Source: an uncultured Gammaproteobacteria bacterium
Lineage (GTDB): Bacteria; Pseudomonadota; Gammaproteobacteria; GCA-001735895
NCBI GenBank assembly: GCA_947260025.1
Contig: CAMYON010000075.1
Coordinates: 1 to 38,599 of the forward strand
Direction: 5' to 3'
DNA: 38,599 nt
Positions 23,759-32,253 of this stretch are shown here, piece by piece (the stretch's first letter is position 1; each line of letters begins with the position of its first letter). Both the position numbers and the translations under genes were made by a program. The notes beneath the pieces were generated by a model, which had not been told where the DNA came from, made no database searches, and worked only from the letters and a program-made list of their open reading frames with translations.

Positions 23759-24294
23759 CCGGCGACTCGATCCCTGTAGCATTCGCCGCGGTGGTTTATT
23801 CCCCGGGCAGCGGTGACCGAAAGGCGTTGCAGCGGTTCGTCGAACGCCTCAAGGCGCGTAATGTGTCTGTTGCGCGTAATGTGTCTGTTGCGGGCCTGCT
23901 GCAGGAAATTGTTGTCGATTCCGAGGGTGTCGTCACCGGCTTTTGCGCGGTGGACGTGTCCACCGGTTGCCGTTTCCCGATAACCCGCCCGGTGACACGC
24001 GACGACGAGTGCGGACTCGACGTTTCAGCCCTGGTCGAAACCACCGGGATTATTCGAAACGCGATTGGTGAGCGCCCGGAGCTGATCGTGGTGGAAAAAT
24101 TCGGTGACCAGGAGCAAAACGGCAAGGGTTTGAGTGACGAGATAATGCAAACGATTGCCGCCGGAATTCCGCTGCTGGTAGCGGTGCCCGAAGCGGCGCT
24201 AGCGGTCTGGCAGGAACGCACCGGCGAACTCGGAAGCGTTCTCGAATGCAGCGAGGAAACCCTCGAACAATGGTGGCATGGCCTGGCGCAGTAA
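23755..24294 (+). CDS. DUF2478 protein in the TPP decarboxylase operon
   Basis: A 179-residue protein with the DUF2478 pattern. It opens AAVVYSPGSGDRKALQRFVERL, in place of a P-loop-like start, then has GLLQEIV, a middle part with CRFPITRPVTRDDECGLDV, and the strongly conserved ELIVVEKFGDQEQNGKGLSD plus IAAGIPLLVAVPEAALAVW. The family is thought to be NTPase-like and is sometimes found near molybdenum-transport or decarboxylase genes; no function is proven. The start codon overlaps the stop of the beta subunit (ATGA). An in-frame 18-bp tandem duplication at 23855-23890 repeats NVSVAR near residues 35-46, just before the GLLQE element. Confidence 0.8.
   Translation: MTGDSIPVAFAAVVYSPGSGDRKALQRFVERLKARNVSVARNVSVAGLLQEIVVDSEGVVTGFCAVDVSTGCRFPITRPVTRDDECGLDVSALVETTGIIRNAIGERPELIVVEKFGDQEQNGKGLSDEIMQTIAAGIPLLVAVPEAALAVWQERTGELGSVLECSEETLEQWWHGLAQ
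23855..23890. repeat. 18-bp in-frame tandem duplication inside the DUF2478 gene
   Basis: Two adjacent identical copies of CGCGTAATGTGTCTGTTG, at 23855-23872 and 23873-23890. The duplication keeps the frame and doubles the hexapeptide NVSVAR. Relatives would be expected to have one copy, as in the usual V-R/S-VAGLLQE pattern. Confidence 0.9.
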
Positions 24295-24405
24295 ACCGAT
24301 GTTGCGGTTCGAACCTGCCGCAGGGGTCGTCCTGCATTATCCAGGAAGGGAATTTTATCGGCAGTTTACTGTCCTAGTAATCGAATTCTTAGAGGAGAGC
24401 TTCTT

Positions 24406-24927
24406 ATGGACAGGCGACTGTTTATCGCCGGTGCGATTACTGCGGTTTCCACGTTTGCGGCGGGCAGGGGCATTACCGCGGCCACGGATTCTTCCCCGAT
24501 GAAGGGCGATTTCCCAGCCATCGAAAAAACCCGCGAGGAGTGGCGCCAACTGCTGCAAGCGCAGCAATACCAGGTGTTGTTCGAAGAGGCGACAGAGCGT
24601 CCCTGGACCAGCCCGCTGAACGACGAGAAGCGCGACGGCACCTACGTTTGCGCCGCCTGTTATTTGCCACTGTTTCTGGCCGAAACCAAGTTCGATAGCG
24701 GCACCGGCTGGCCGAGTTTCTACCAGGCAATCGAAGGCAATACCGGTACCAAACGCGACTGGAAGCTGCTTATTCCCCGCACCGAGTACCATTGCGCCCG
24801 CTGTGGTGGCCACCAGGGACACGTGTTCGACGACGGTCCGCGGCCTACCGGGCAACGCTGGTGCAACAACGGTGTGGCACTGCGATTTATCCCGTCCGAA
24901 GAAGAATTGCCGGCGTTGCGGATGTAG
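24406..24927 (+). CDS. msrB: Exported peptide-methionine (R)-S-oxide reductase
   Basis: A 173-residue MsrB that repairs methionine-R-sulfoxide in proteins. The N-terminus MDRRLFIAGAITAVSTFAAG is a twin-arginine-type signal, so the enzyme probably works in the periplasm after folding. Structural zinc Cys pairs are C82/C85 (CAAC) and C130/C133 (CARC), and the catalytic Cys is in RWCNNGVALRF (C153). FDSGTGWPSF and GGHQGHVFDDGPRPTGQRW are classic MsrB motifs. The start is ATG at 24406 with GAGGAG at 24392-24397, 8 nt upstream. No msrA is present. The electron donor is unknown; the exported thioredoxin-like protein at 17285-17800 is not adjacent. The gene is 112 bp after the DUF2478 gene. Confidence 0.94.
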   Translation: MDRRLFIAGAITAVSTFAAGRGITAATDSSPMKGDFPAIEKTREEWRQLLQAQQYQVLFEEATERPWTSPLNDEKRDGTYVCAACYLPLFLAETKFDSGTGWPSFYQAIEGNTGTKRDWKLLIPRTEYHCARCGGHQGHVFDDGPRPTGQRWCNNGVALRFIPSEEELPALRM

Positions 24928-25217
24928 GCTGCTGGCCATAGTGGCCTTGCCCCGGCCGGCCATGTTTTTGTTAGTGTAAATGTCGCATGGCCGTCATTCG
25001 ACCGTTGGACGCATTGGGCAGGCAGGCTCGAAACCCGCCTCGATAGCATCGCCAACGACAAAAACATGCGTTAAACTCAACTATTTCACTATAAAAATAA
25101 TCGGGCCTGGATTAATCTTATCGATTACCTGGCTAATGGAATTGGTCGAGTTACGTACCCGCCACGGTCAGGGCGGGGCGATTACGAGGCCCAGTCGACA
25201 CAGCGAGCGCAGTAAAA

Positions 25218-25583
25218 ATGAGAACCAATCTGAGCGTGAACATCGAACAGATGGAAGGTCGTGCCTTTGTCATTGGGCGTGAAGGGCATATTTATATCGA
25301 TTCGCCGACCTCCAGCAAGCATCACGCCGAAATCAGTATCCGTGATGGAAAAATTTACCTGCGTGACCTCGATTCCACCAACGGCACCTTTTTATTGAAG
25401 AACAGAATGAGGGTGCGGTTCGAAGCGGGTTTCGTGAACCTGCTGCAACCTGTCGTCATCGGCGGCAAAATTTTTGTTATCAAGGATCTGCTTGCAATCG
25501 CCAACGACTTTGTAGCGCTGGACGAAGGCGAAACCGAAATCGAGTCGGTGGTCGATCCGGGGCGACGCACGGCGAACGGCTAG
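25218..25583 (+). CDS. Stand-alone FHA domain protein
   Basis: A 121-residue protein made almost only of a forkhead-associated domain, which binds phosphothreonine peptides. The signature runs FVIGREGHIYIDSP, then SSKHHAEISI, then YLRDLDSTNGTFLLKNRMRV, with the conserved G-R, S-x-x-H and N-G positions present. An acidic tail (ALDEGETEIE) follows. There is no membrane segment or signal. No Ser/Thr kinase or phosphatase is in the window, so its partner must be elsewhere. The gene lies between msrB (290-bp gap, no feature seen) and tRNA-Gly. The start is ATG at 25218 with AGCGAGCG upstream; the ribosome site is weak. Confidence 0.88.
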   Translation: MRTNLSVNIEQMEGRAFVIGREGHIYIDSPTSSKHHAEISIRDGKIYLRDLDSTNGTFLLKNRMRVRFEAGFVNLLQPVVIGGKIFVIKDLLAIANDFVALDEGETEIESVVDPGRRTANG

Positions 25584-25693
25584 TCTTGACCGGATAACAG
25601 GGCTGCTGCACGAGTATTTACGCGTTCGACGAGTCGAGCGTATGCGCGACGATTGAACTCATAGTTGCTGTCTTTCGCAATTGATGGCTCGAC

Positions 25694-25769
<76 letters not shown>

Positions 25770-25801
25770 ATCTTGACGATTATTCCAGGGATTTATTCCG
25801 C

Positions 25802-28363
25802 TTATCCTCGACGCTTTGTCTTGCGGGTCGCAATCGCGATTAACGGGTCGTCGGGCCAGGGGTGCTTCGGATAGCGCCCCTTCATTTCTTTTTTAACGTC
25901 TTGATAAGAGGAGCGCCAGAAGCCGGCGAGATCCTGCGTAATTTGCAGTGGCCGGCCTGCGGGAGATAGCAGGTGCACGACGAGGGGGACTTTCCCGGCG
26001 GCCACGCTCGGGGTTTGCTCGCAACCGAACATTTCCTGCAGCTTAACCGCCAGTACCGGAGGGGTTTGCGTGTAATCGATCGCGATGGACGAGCCGGATG
26101 GCACGGTTAAACGCACCGGTGCCAGTTGGTTTAATCTCTGCTGCTGATCCCAGGGCAGCAATGCCAGGAGGATTGCATTCAGGTCGAGCTTCTTGAAATC
26201 CTGCAGCGAATTGACGTCGTCGAGATAGGGCGCTAACCAGTCGTCGAGCGTGTCTAGCAAAGCCTGCTGGCTAACGTCGGGCCAGCCCTGTTCCGTTTCG
26301 ATCGATCGCAGCAGTTCTACCCGGGCGCACCATTGGCGCAGCCCGGGCGTCCAGGGCAGGGGCTGCAGCGCGTCGCCGCGGAGATATTGAATCAATGCCC
26401 TTGCTTTTACCTCCGTAGGAATCTTTTCGAGAATCTTCTTTTGTAATACCAGGGCCCCGATTTTTTGCCGCTCTTCGGCAACGAATCGTTTGTTTTTCTT
26501 ATCCCATTCGGCAACGGTTTCGAGCCGAACGAAATCTTGCAGGGCCGTGGCAAACAGCTTTTCGTCGAGCGCCGCCGCGGACCGGATAACATCGCCCTTG
26601 CCGCCGGCGATGCCGCTGATCTCGGCGACGGCGAGCCAGCGGTTCTGGCCCAGACGGTGAGTGCCTGCGATATTGGCGCTGCGGCCATTGGCCAGCTGGT
26701 AGCCACCCGAGTGACGACTGCGGGCAATTCGATCGGGGTATGCGCAGGCGAGTAAAAACCCCGGCACCTCGGCTTCTCCCAGTAAATAGCTCACGCCGGG
26801 CTTTTGGATTTTCAGTTTTTCAACCTGCTGCTCCAACTGCCGCGCCAGCTGGCGGGTTCGGTTTAACCACCCCCGATGCCGTGGCGGGCAAGAAGTTTCG
26901 CCCGTCAGAACATCGAGTCGATAGCCGATATCCGGGGTTTCCTGGCTCAAGGGGTCGCGATCGGACAGCAGGCTTGCCAGCAGCGATGCGGGTTGGGTGA
27001 AGCCGGTTTCGGCGCCGCGCAACAGCAAATGCGCTAGCCTGGGGTGGACGGGCAGCGCGGTCATCGCCTGGCCATGGGCCGTGAGTACCAGCGCATTTTT
27101 TTTGTGCTCCAGTGCGCCGAGCGATTCGAGCAGGTCGATTGCCTGTTGCCAGTGCCCTGCCGGCGGCGGGTCCAGCCAGCTTAACTCGGTCGGATTGTCC
27201 ACGCCCCACTGCAGTAATTGCAGCGCCAGCGGCGCCAGGTCTGCCTTCAATATCTCTGGCGCGGCGTGTGCCGTGAGTTGCCGCTGCTGTTCGGCCGACC
27301 AGAGCCGATAACACTTGCCAGGCCCAAGCCGGCCTGCCCGCCCCGCGCGCTGCTCGCTGGAAGCGTTTGAAATCTTGACCGTATGTAATCCGGACATGCC
27401 GGTCGTCGGGTCGAAATGGGCTTCCCTTGCGAGGCCGGAATCGACGACAACATCGACGCCTTCGATGGTGAGGCTGGTTTCTGCAATATTCGTTGCTAGC
27501 ACCACCTTCTGATCGTGGGACCGCTTGCCGGACAGCGGCGCGATCGCAAGTTGCTGGTCTGCTATCGATAAATTACCGTACAGCGGGTGCAGGTGGACGC
27601 GCTCGATTTTCCTCTCCAGCAGCCAGTCCGACAGGGCTTCGGCAGCGCGGTGAATCTCCCCCTGGCCGGGCAGGAAAGCGAGCACACTGCTCGCCGGATT
27701 GTCCTGCTGCGCCTGCTTGATCGTGTCGACCACGCGATCGACCATTCTATCCTGTGGTTTTCGGGCGCGGCCGTAAACGATATCCACGGGAAACAGCTTG
27801 CCTGTGCTCGTCACGACAGGGGCGTTATCCAGCAATTCCGCGATCCGCTCGCTATCGAGCGTGGCCGACATGACGAGGATTTTCAAACAGGAAGTTTCAT
27901 CCCCGGTCTGGCTTCTGAACAACGCGCGGCCTTTGAGGCACAGCGCCAGCGCCAGATCGGAATCGAGATTGCGTTCGTGGAACTCGTCGAATATCACCAG
28001 GCCGACGTCGGCCAGCGATGGGTCCTGTTGCAGCATTCTGACCAGGATGCCCTCGGTAATGATTTCGATTCTGCCTTGCCTGCCGATTTTCGATTCGAGG
28101 CGCATGCGATAGCCGACGGTTTGACCAGGGTCCTGGTGCAGCAGGCCGGCCATGCGAAAGGCGGCGGTTCTGGTCGCTATTCGCCGCGGTTCCAGCATCA
28201 GAATCTTTTTGCCCCGAAGCCACTGCTCGTCCAGCAGCGCCAGCGGAACCACCGTCGTTTTGCCGGCGCCGGGCGGTGCCTGCAGCACCACCTCGTCACG
28301 CTCGCACAGGCGCTGTTTGAGCGTATCCAGGCAATCTTCGATGGGGAGGTTATAGCGGGACAA
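25802..28363 (-). CDS. hrpB: ATP-dependent helicase HrpB
   Basis: An 853-residue DEAH-box RNA helicase of the HrpB type. It has Walker A APPGAGKTTVVP near 30-41, VIFDEFHERNLDSDLAL (DEFH box) near 122-138, VMSATLDSERIAELL, the FLPGQGEI region, ATNIAETSLTIEGVDVVVDSG, and QRAGRAGRLGPGKCYRLW (motif VI). The HrpB-specific C-terminal domain ends RYPKHPWPDDP. HrpB is widespread in Gammaproteobacteria; its cellular role is still poorly defined. The start is TTG at 28363 with AAAGG about 10-14 nt upstream, and no in-frame ATG precedes it. It follows the MscS-like gene on the same strand after a 149-bp gap in which I see no signal. Confidence 0.95.
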   Translation of the reverse strand: MSRYNLPIEDCLDTLKQRLCERDEVVLQAPPGAGKTTVVPLALLDEQWLRGKKILMLEPRRIATRTAAFRMAGLLHQDPGQTVGYRMRLESKIGRQGRIEIITEGILVRMLQQDPSLADVGLVIFDEFHERNLDSDLALALCLKGRALFRSQTGDETSCLKILVMSATLDSERIAELLDNAPVVTSTGKLFPVDIVYGRARKPQDRMVDRVVDTIKQAQQDNPASSVLAFLPGQGEIHRAAEALSDWLLERKIERVHLHPLYGNLSIADQQLAIAPLSGKRSHDQKVVLATNIAETSLTIEGVDVVVDSGLAREAHFDPTTGMSGLHTVKISNASSEQRAGRAGRLGPGKCYRLWSAEQQRQLTAHAAPEILKADLAPLALQLLQWGVDNPTELSWLDPPPAGHWQQAIDLLESLGALEHKKNALVLTAHGQAMTALPVHPRLAHLLLRGAETGFTQPASLLASLLSDRDPLSQETPDIGYRLDVLTGETSCPPRHRGWLNRTRQLARQLEQQVEKLKIQKPGVSYLLGEAEVPGFLLACAYPDRIARSRHSGGYQLANGRSANIAGTHRLGQNRWLAVAEISGIAGGKGDVIRSAAALDEKLFATALQDFVRLETVAEWDKKNKRFVAEERQKIGALVLQKKILEKIPTEVKARALIQYLRGDALQPLPWTPGLRQWCARVELLRSIETEQGWPDVSQQALLDTLDDWLAPYLDDVNSLQDFKKLDLNAILLALLPWDQQQRLNQLAPVRLTVPSGSSIAIDYTQTPPVLAVKLQEMFGCEQTPSVAAGKVPLVVHLLSPAGRPLQITQDLAGFWRSSYQDVKKEMKGRYPKHPWPDDPLIAIATRKTKRRG

Positions 28364-28512
28364 GTAACGTTGCCTTTGGCCAGGTTGACAGGGGACTAAA
28401 ATCTTAACCCGAGTCCGAGTGTATTTATAAGTAATTCAATACAGCCTGGTCCGGGCTGCGGGACTGGCGTGGGCATGGCAAGCGAGCGTCTAACACAATA
28501 TTCCCCCTGGCG

Positions 28513-30210
28513 TTATTCGCCCTGGTGGATGGTGACCTGCGCAAACGGGATGGTCCAGTTTTCCCGGTTGCAGATCTCCACGCAGGTTTGCTGGATCATG
28601 CGTTGAATCGCAAAGTACGAAGACGCGCAGCGCCCGTCCATCGTCGCGTAAATCAGGTAGTCCAGAGAATTGGTGGCCGCGGCACTGAAATCTACGACCA
28701 GGTTTTTGAGGTCGTCCTCGAGTTCGGCCTCCCGGAAGGCATCGATCAGACCCGATTTCAGGCGCTCGGGTACCTGATCGAGTGCAATCGACTGGTGCTG
28801 ATAGTCGATGCCGAAGTTGGCGATGATGCCAAATCCCTCACGCGTCAGGTTGCGCATGTTGAGTTGTAAAAAATCCGCGCTGGCATATTGCACGATGCTG
28901 CCGACCACCTTGAGCTGGACTCGTTCGACGCTCTGTTGCAGAACCTGGGCGAGACTACCGTCCGGCAATAACAGGTAGTCTCCGACGCTGCAGGGAAACC
29001 AGTCCTCGTCACCGGGATAACGGGAAATCAACTCGGAAAGTGTCGCTAAGGGCAGGCGAACGGTGCCTTCCAGCTCGGGATTGCGCAACTCGGAATAGAG
29101 GTTCAGCGAGGCGATGCGAAACGGCAGACCGTTGTAAATAACGCGTTCGCCTTCGCGCGCGGCGCCCGCGTTCAACAGCAGGCGGGCCTCGCGGACGTAG
29201 CCCGGCAGGAATCGCCAGACGCCCAGCGCCAGCATCACCAGGGCGATAATCGCCAGCGACAGCAGCAGTACGTCACCGCGCAGGTAGAATACCGACAGCA
29301 CGGCGAAGGCAACCAGCACGATCGTTAGCAAATGGTAGCCGTAAGCCAGCAGCCGAATTCTCGCCGCCTGCTCCCGGTCGGGAACCGATTGTCGCCTGCT
29401 GCGAACCAGCCGGCGCAGTGCGCGCATCAGGTACCACAGGACGATACCGGCGACCAGCGCCAGCACCAGCGTAAGCCCCCGGCCGAGGATGAACTCGTAC
29501 ACCGCGCTGCCGACAGTCTCCAGCATCCGGCTTTCAGCGGCCTCGAGAAACTTCAGCTCGTCTTGCGCTGCGACCAGCGATTGCTCGATTTCTGCGTTAC
29601 GCTGACGCCAGGCGTTCTCGACTTCGGCGATGCTATCGGCGACCTCCGCCGGAATCTCCTGCTGCTCCAGCCGGGACAGAGCCTCGAGCGCCTTGCGCGT
29701 CGCTTCGACTTGTTGCTGGTACAGGTTGATCGAGGTTTGCAGCTCCGCAATCCTGCGGGGTTTTTCGGTCGCGCTCTTGAGGCCATCGATGACCGGCCGG
29801 GCGATCAGGGCGAGTTCCTGGTGCCAGTCGAATTTCTCATCCTGCGAGTCGTCCAGGTTGCCCAGGTTAACGCCGTTACTCGCGGTGCGCTCGAACGAAT
29901 CGGTTAGCTCGCGAATTCTCTGCTGCAGCTCAGTGATCTGTTCGCGAATCTTTGGCTTGCTTAGTTCATCCGCATCGGCGAGTTGCTCGAGCAGGTCTCT
30001 GACCTGCTGGCGCCTGTTTTCGAGCACTGATTTAATGGTCTGGAGCCGGCGGATCGTCTGCTCTGCCTGCTCCGCGGACGGCTGCGAGGCATCGGTTTCC
30101 TCGGCCTGGGTGCCTGATGCTGGCTCGCTGGTCTGCGCGAGGGCAACCGGTAGCCCCGTCGACGCGGAAAATACCATTGCCAACAGAACTGAGCGGATGC
30201 GTTGTTTCAA
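28513..30210 (-). CDS. Atypical MscS-like membrane protein with coiled-coil periplasmic domain
   Basis: A 565-residue protein. It has a signal peptide (about 1-26, PVALAQ) and a periplasmic coiled coil rich in E, Q and R (about 40-230). Three to four membrane segments follow (about 240-335), then a C-terminal domain resembling the MscS beta and alpha/beta parts. That part includes GERVIYNGLPFRIASLNLYSEL, GDYLLLPDGSLAQVLQQS and a last segment FAIQRMIQQTCVEIC. The glycine/alanine-rich pore helix and GLQ motif of real MscS channels, obvious in the protein at 11791-15240, cannot be found here. It may be a regulator or a diverged channel. The start is TTG at 30210 with AGGT 6 nt upstream. It is divergent from yjgR. 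Confidence 0.75.
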   Translation of the reverse strand: MKQRIRSVLLAMVFSASTGLPVALAQTSEPASGTQAEETDASQPSAEQAEQTIRRLQTIKSVLENRRQQVRDLLEQLADADELSKPKIREQITELQQRIRELTDSFERTASNGVNLGNLDDSQDEKFDWHQELALIARPVIDGLKSATEKPRRIAELQTSINLYQQQVEATRKALEALSRLEQQEIPAEVADSIAEVENAWRQRNAEIEQSLVAAQDELKFLEAAESRMLETVGSAVYEFILGRGLTLVLALVAGIVLWYLMRALRRLVRSRRQSVPDREQAARIRLLAYGYHLLTIVLVAFAVLSVFYLRGDVLLLSLAIIALVMLALGVWRFLPGYVREARLLLNAGAAREGERVIYNGLPFRIASLNLYSELRNPELEGTVRLPLATLSELISRYPGDEDWFPCSVGDYLLLPDGSLAQVLQQSVERVQLKVVGSIVQYASADFLQLNMRNLTREGFGIIANFGIDYQHQSIALDQVPERLKSGLIDAFREAELEDDLKNLVVDFSAAATNSLDYLIYATMDGRCASSYFAIQRMIQQTCVEICNRENWTIPFAQVTIHQGE

Positions 30211-30491
30211 AGGTTTACCTCGCCGATAATTACCAGGATTCGGAGCGCTATAGTATCAATAAATGTTTGTATTTAGGGGAGAGTTTAATTGGCATTCCAG
30301 GAACTCGAATAAACGAGGTTCGAAGTTCTGTCTATCGTGGCTGTCGCTCGAGACACCTGCCCGCATTTCAGATTACATTGGTTGCAATGCGATATGCGAT
30401 AGAGGATGATCGCTGCCCCAACTATCTGGAGATGGCATGCCCGACCCGGAGGTTTGTTAATTTTTCAGGATGAACGAGACAGGCTGAAACG

Positions 30492-31985
30492 ATGGTAGAA
30501 AAAAATATACTGCTGGGATATGCGACACAGGATAAAGCTCGTACGGAAGGAGTTTATCCGGTATGCCTTGATCTTAAACGCGCGAACCGACACGGTCTTA
30601 TCGCCGGCGCGACCGGTACCGGCAAAACCGTCACCTTGCAGGCTCTCGCAGAGAGTTTCTCGCAGCAGGGAGTGCCGGTGTTTCTGGCCGACGTCAAGGG
30701 CGATATTTCAGGTATCAGCCAGCCAGGTAAACCCCACCCAAAGGTTAACGAAAGGTTGCAGGCTCTTGGACTGCCGGTGGACCAATGGCGCGGGTGTCCT
30801 ACCGTATTCTGGGACCTTTATGGCAAGCAGGGGCATCCCATACGAGCCACCATATCCGATATGGGGCCGGTGTTGTTATCGCGTCTGATGGGTCTGAACG
30901 AAATCCAGGAAGGGGTGTTGAATATCGCCTTCGCGGTAGCCGATGATAACGGTATGCTGTTGCTGGATCTGAAGGACCTGCGCGCCATGTTACGGCATGT
31001 CGCGGAAGCTTCGGCCGAGCTCAGCAGTTTGTACGGCAACGTCTCGTCGAGTTCGGTCGGCGCCATACAACGACGGCTGCTGGTGCTCGAAAGAAGCGGC
31101 GCTAAAAAGTTTTTTGGTGAACCCATGCTCGAACTGGAAGACCTGATGCAGGTCGACGACCAGGGTGTCGGTTACGTTAACGTGCTGGTGGCGAATAAAC
31201 TGATTCATGAACCCGCCGTTTATTCGACCTTGCTGTTATGGCTAATGTCTGAATTGTTCGAAAACCTGCCCGAAGTCGGTGATCCCGAAAAACCGAAACT
31301 GGTAGTATTTTTTGATGAAGCGCACCTGATGTTCAAGAATACACCGAGATCACTGATCGACAAGATCGAGCAGGTGGTTCGGTTGATCCGATCCAAGGGA
31401 GTCGGGATTTATTTCATTAGCCAGAGCCCAGGAGATATCCCGGATTCCGTGTTGGGCCAACTGGGAAATCGTGTGCAGCATGCGCTGCGCGCCTTTACAC
31501 CGAGAGAGCAAAAAGCGGTGAAAACTGCAGCGCAAACCTTTCGTAGCGATAAGAGCTTCTCGGTACAGGATGCAATCGGTGAAATGGGAGTGGGCGAAGC
31601 GCTTGTTTCAACCTTAATGGCAAATGGTTCGCCTTCATTCGTAAAGCGGGCTCTGGTAAAGCCCCCGGTTTCGAGAATAGGTGCGGCCCGCAAGGCAGAA
31701 ATCTCGGCGGTCATGATGGAGAGCCCGCATGGTGACAAATACGATACCGCCGTCGATCGCGAATCGGCGTTCGAGAAGCTCGCAAGTCGTGCCGAAGCTG
31801 CGGCCAGGGCCGCCGCAGAAAAAAAACTGCCCCGAAAGCGAACACCTGCCGCACCGAAACCCCGAGGTCGTCCGCGACAAGGTTTGGTAGAAACCTTTGC
31901 CAAGAGTGTTGTACGCAGTCTCGGCGGCAGAGCGGGCAGGGCGCTCGTGCGCGGCATACTTGGCTCGCTTTTTAAAGGCCGCTGA
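30492..31985 (+). CDS. yjgR: DUF853/HerA-like ATPase (YjgR)
   Basis: A 497-residue P-loop ATPase of the YjgR family (E. coli about 500), related to HerA/FtsK-type DNA pumps. Walker A is IAGATGTGKTVTLQ near 36-49. Walker B is LVVFFDEAHLMF near 272-283, followed by YFISQSPGDIPDSVLGQLGNRVQHALRAF, which holds sensor-like Gln/Arg residues. The C-terminus is basic (KKLPRKRTPAAPKPRGRPRQ) and could bind nucleic acid. Cellular role is unknown in E. coli too. No NurA nuclease or other HerA partner is adjacent. The start is ATG at 30492. The 281-bp divergent gap upstream and the 268-bp gap downstream show no recognised features. Confidence 0.92.
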   Translation: MVEKNILLGYATQDKARTEGVYPVCLDLKRANRHGLIAGATGTGKTVTLQALAESFSQQGVPVFLADVKGDISGISQPGKPHPKVNERLQALGLPVDQWRGCPTVFWDLYGKQGHPIRATISDMGPVLLSRLMGLNEIQEGVLNIAFAVADDNGMLLLDLKDLRAMLRHVAEASAELSSLYGNVSSSSVGAIQRRLLVLERSGAKKFFGEPMLELEDLMQVDDQGVGYVNVLVANKLIHEPAVYSTLLLWLMSELFENLPEVGDPEKPKLVVFFDEAHLMFKNTPRSLIDKIEQVVRLIRSKGVGIYFISQSPGDIPDSVLGQLGNRVQHALRAFTPREQKAVKTAAQTFRSDKSFSVQDAIGEMGVGEALVSTLMANGSPSFVKRALVKPPVSRIGAARKAEISAVMMESPHGDKYDTAVDRESAFEKLASRAEAAARAAAEKKLPRKRTPAAPKPRGRPRQGLVETFAKSVVRSLGGRAGRALVRGILGSLFKGR

Positions 31986-32253
31986 GTATCGGCTACATCT
32001 CTCGCTCCATGCTCGAATCAAGACCACTGTGCACTTTTCACCTCTCAACGATGAGCTGAGTTATACGTTACGTTAATCTCGCTGAACGGAGGCGTGTAGG
32101 CCGGATCCGGCTTCATGCTCCTCTGTTTGGCCTGTGCCGGTGGAAAACCAAAAAATTCGCTGTATTAACTATAATCGTAACAGTGCTCAGTCAATCTCGG
32201 AGCCATTTGCAGGTTGTCCTGCTACGAATCACCCAGGCGAGGAATGGTTGGTT

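Noticed and set aside
32100-32111. 12-nt perfect palindrome GCCGGATCCGGC upstream of the second DUF4124 protease
   Set aside because: Short, GC-rich and single; expected by chance in this composition, with no promoter element at a sensible distance.
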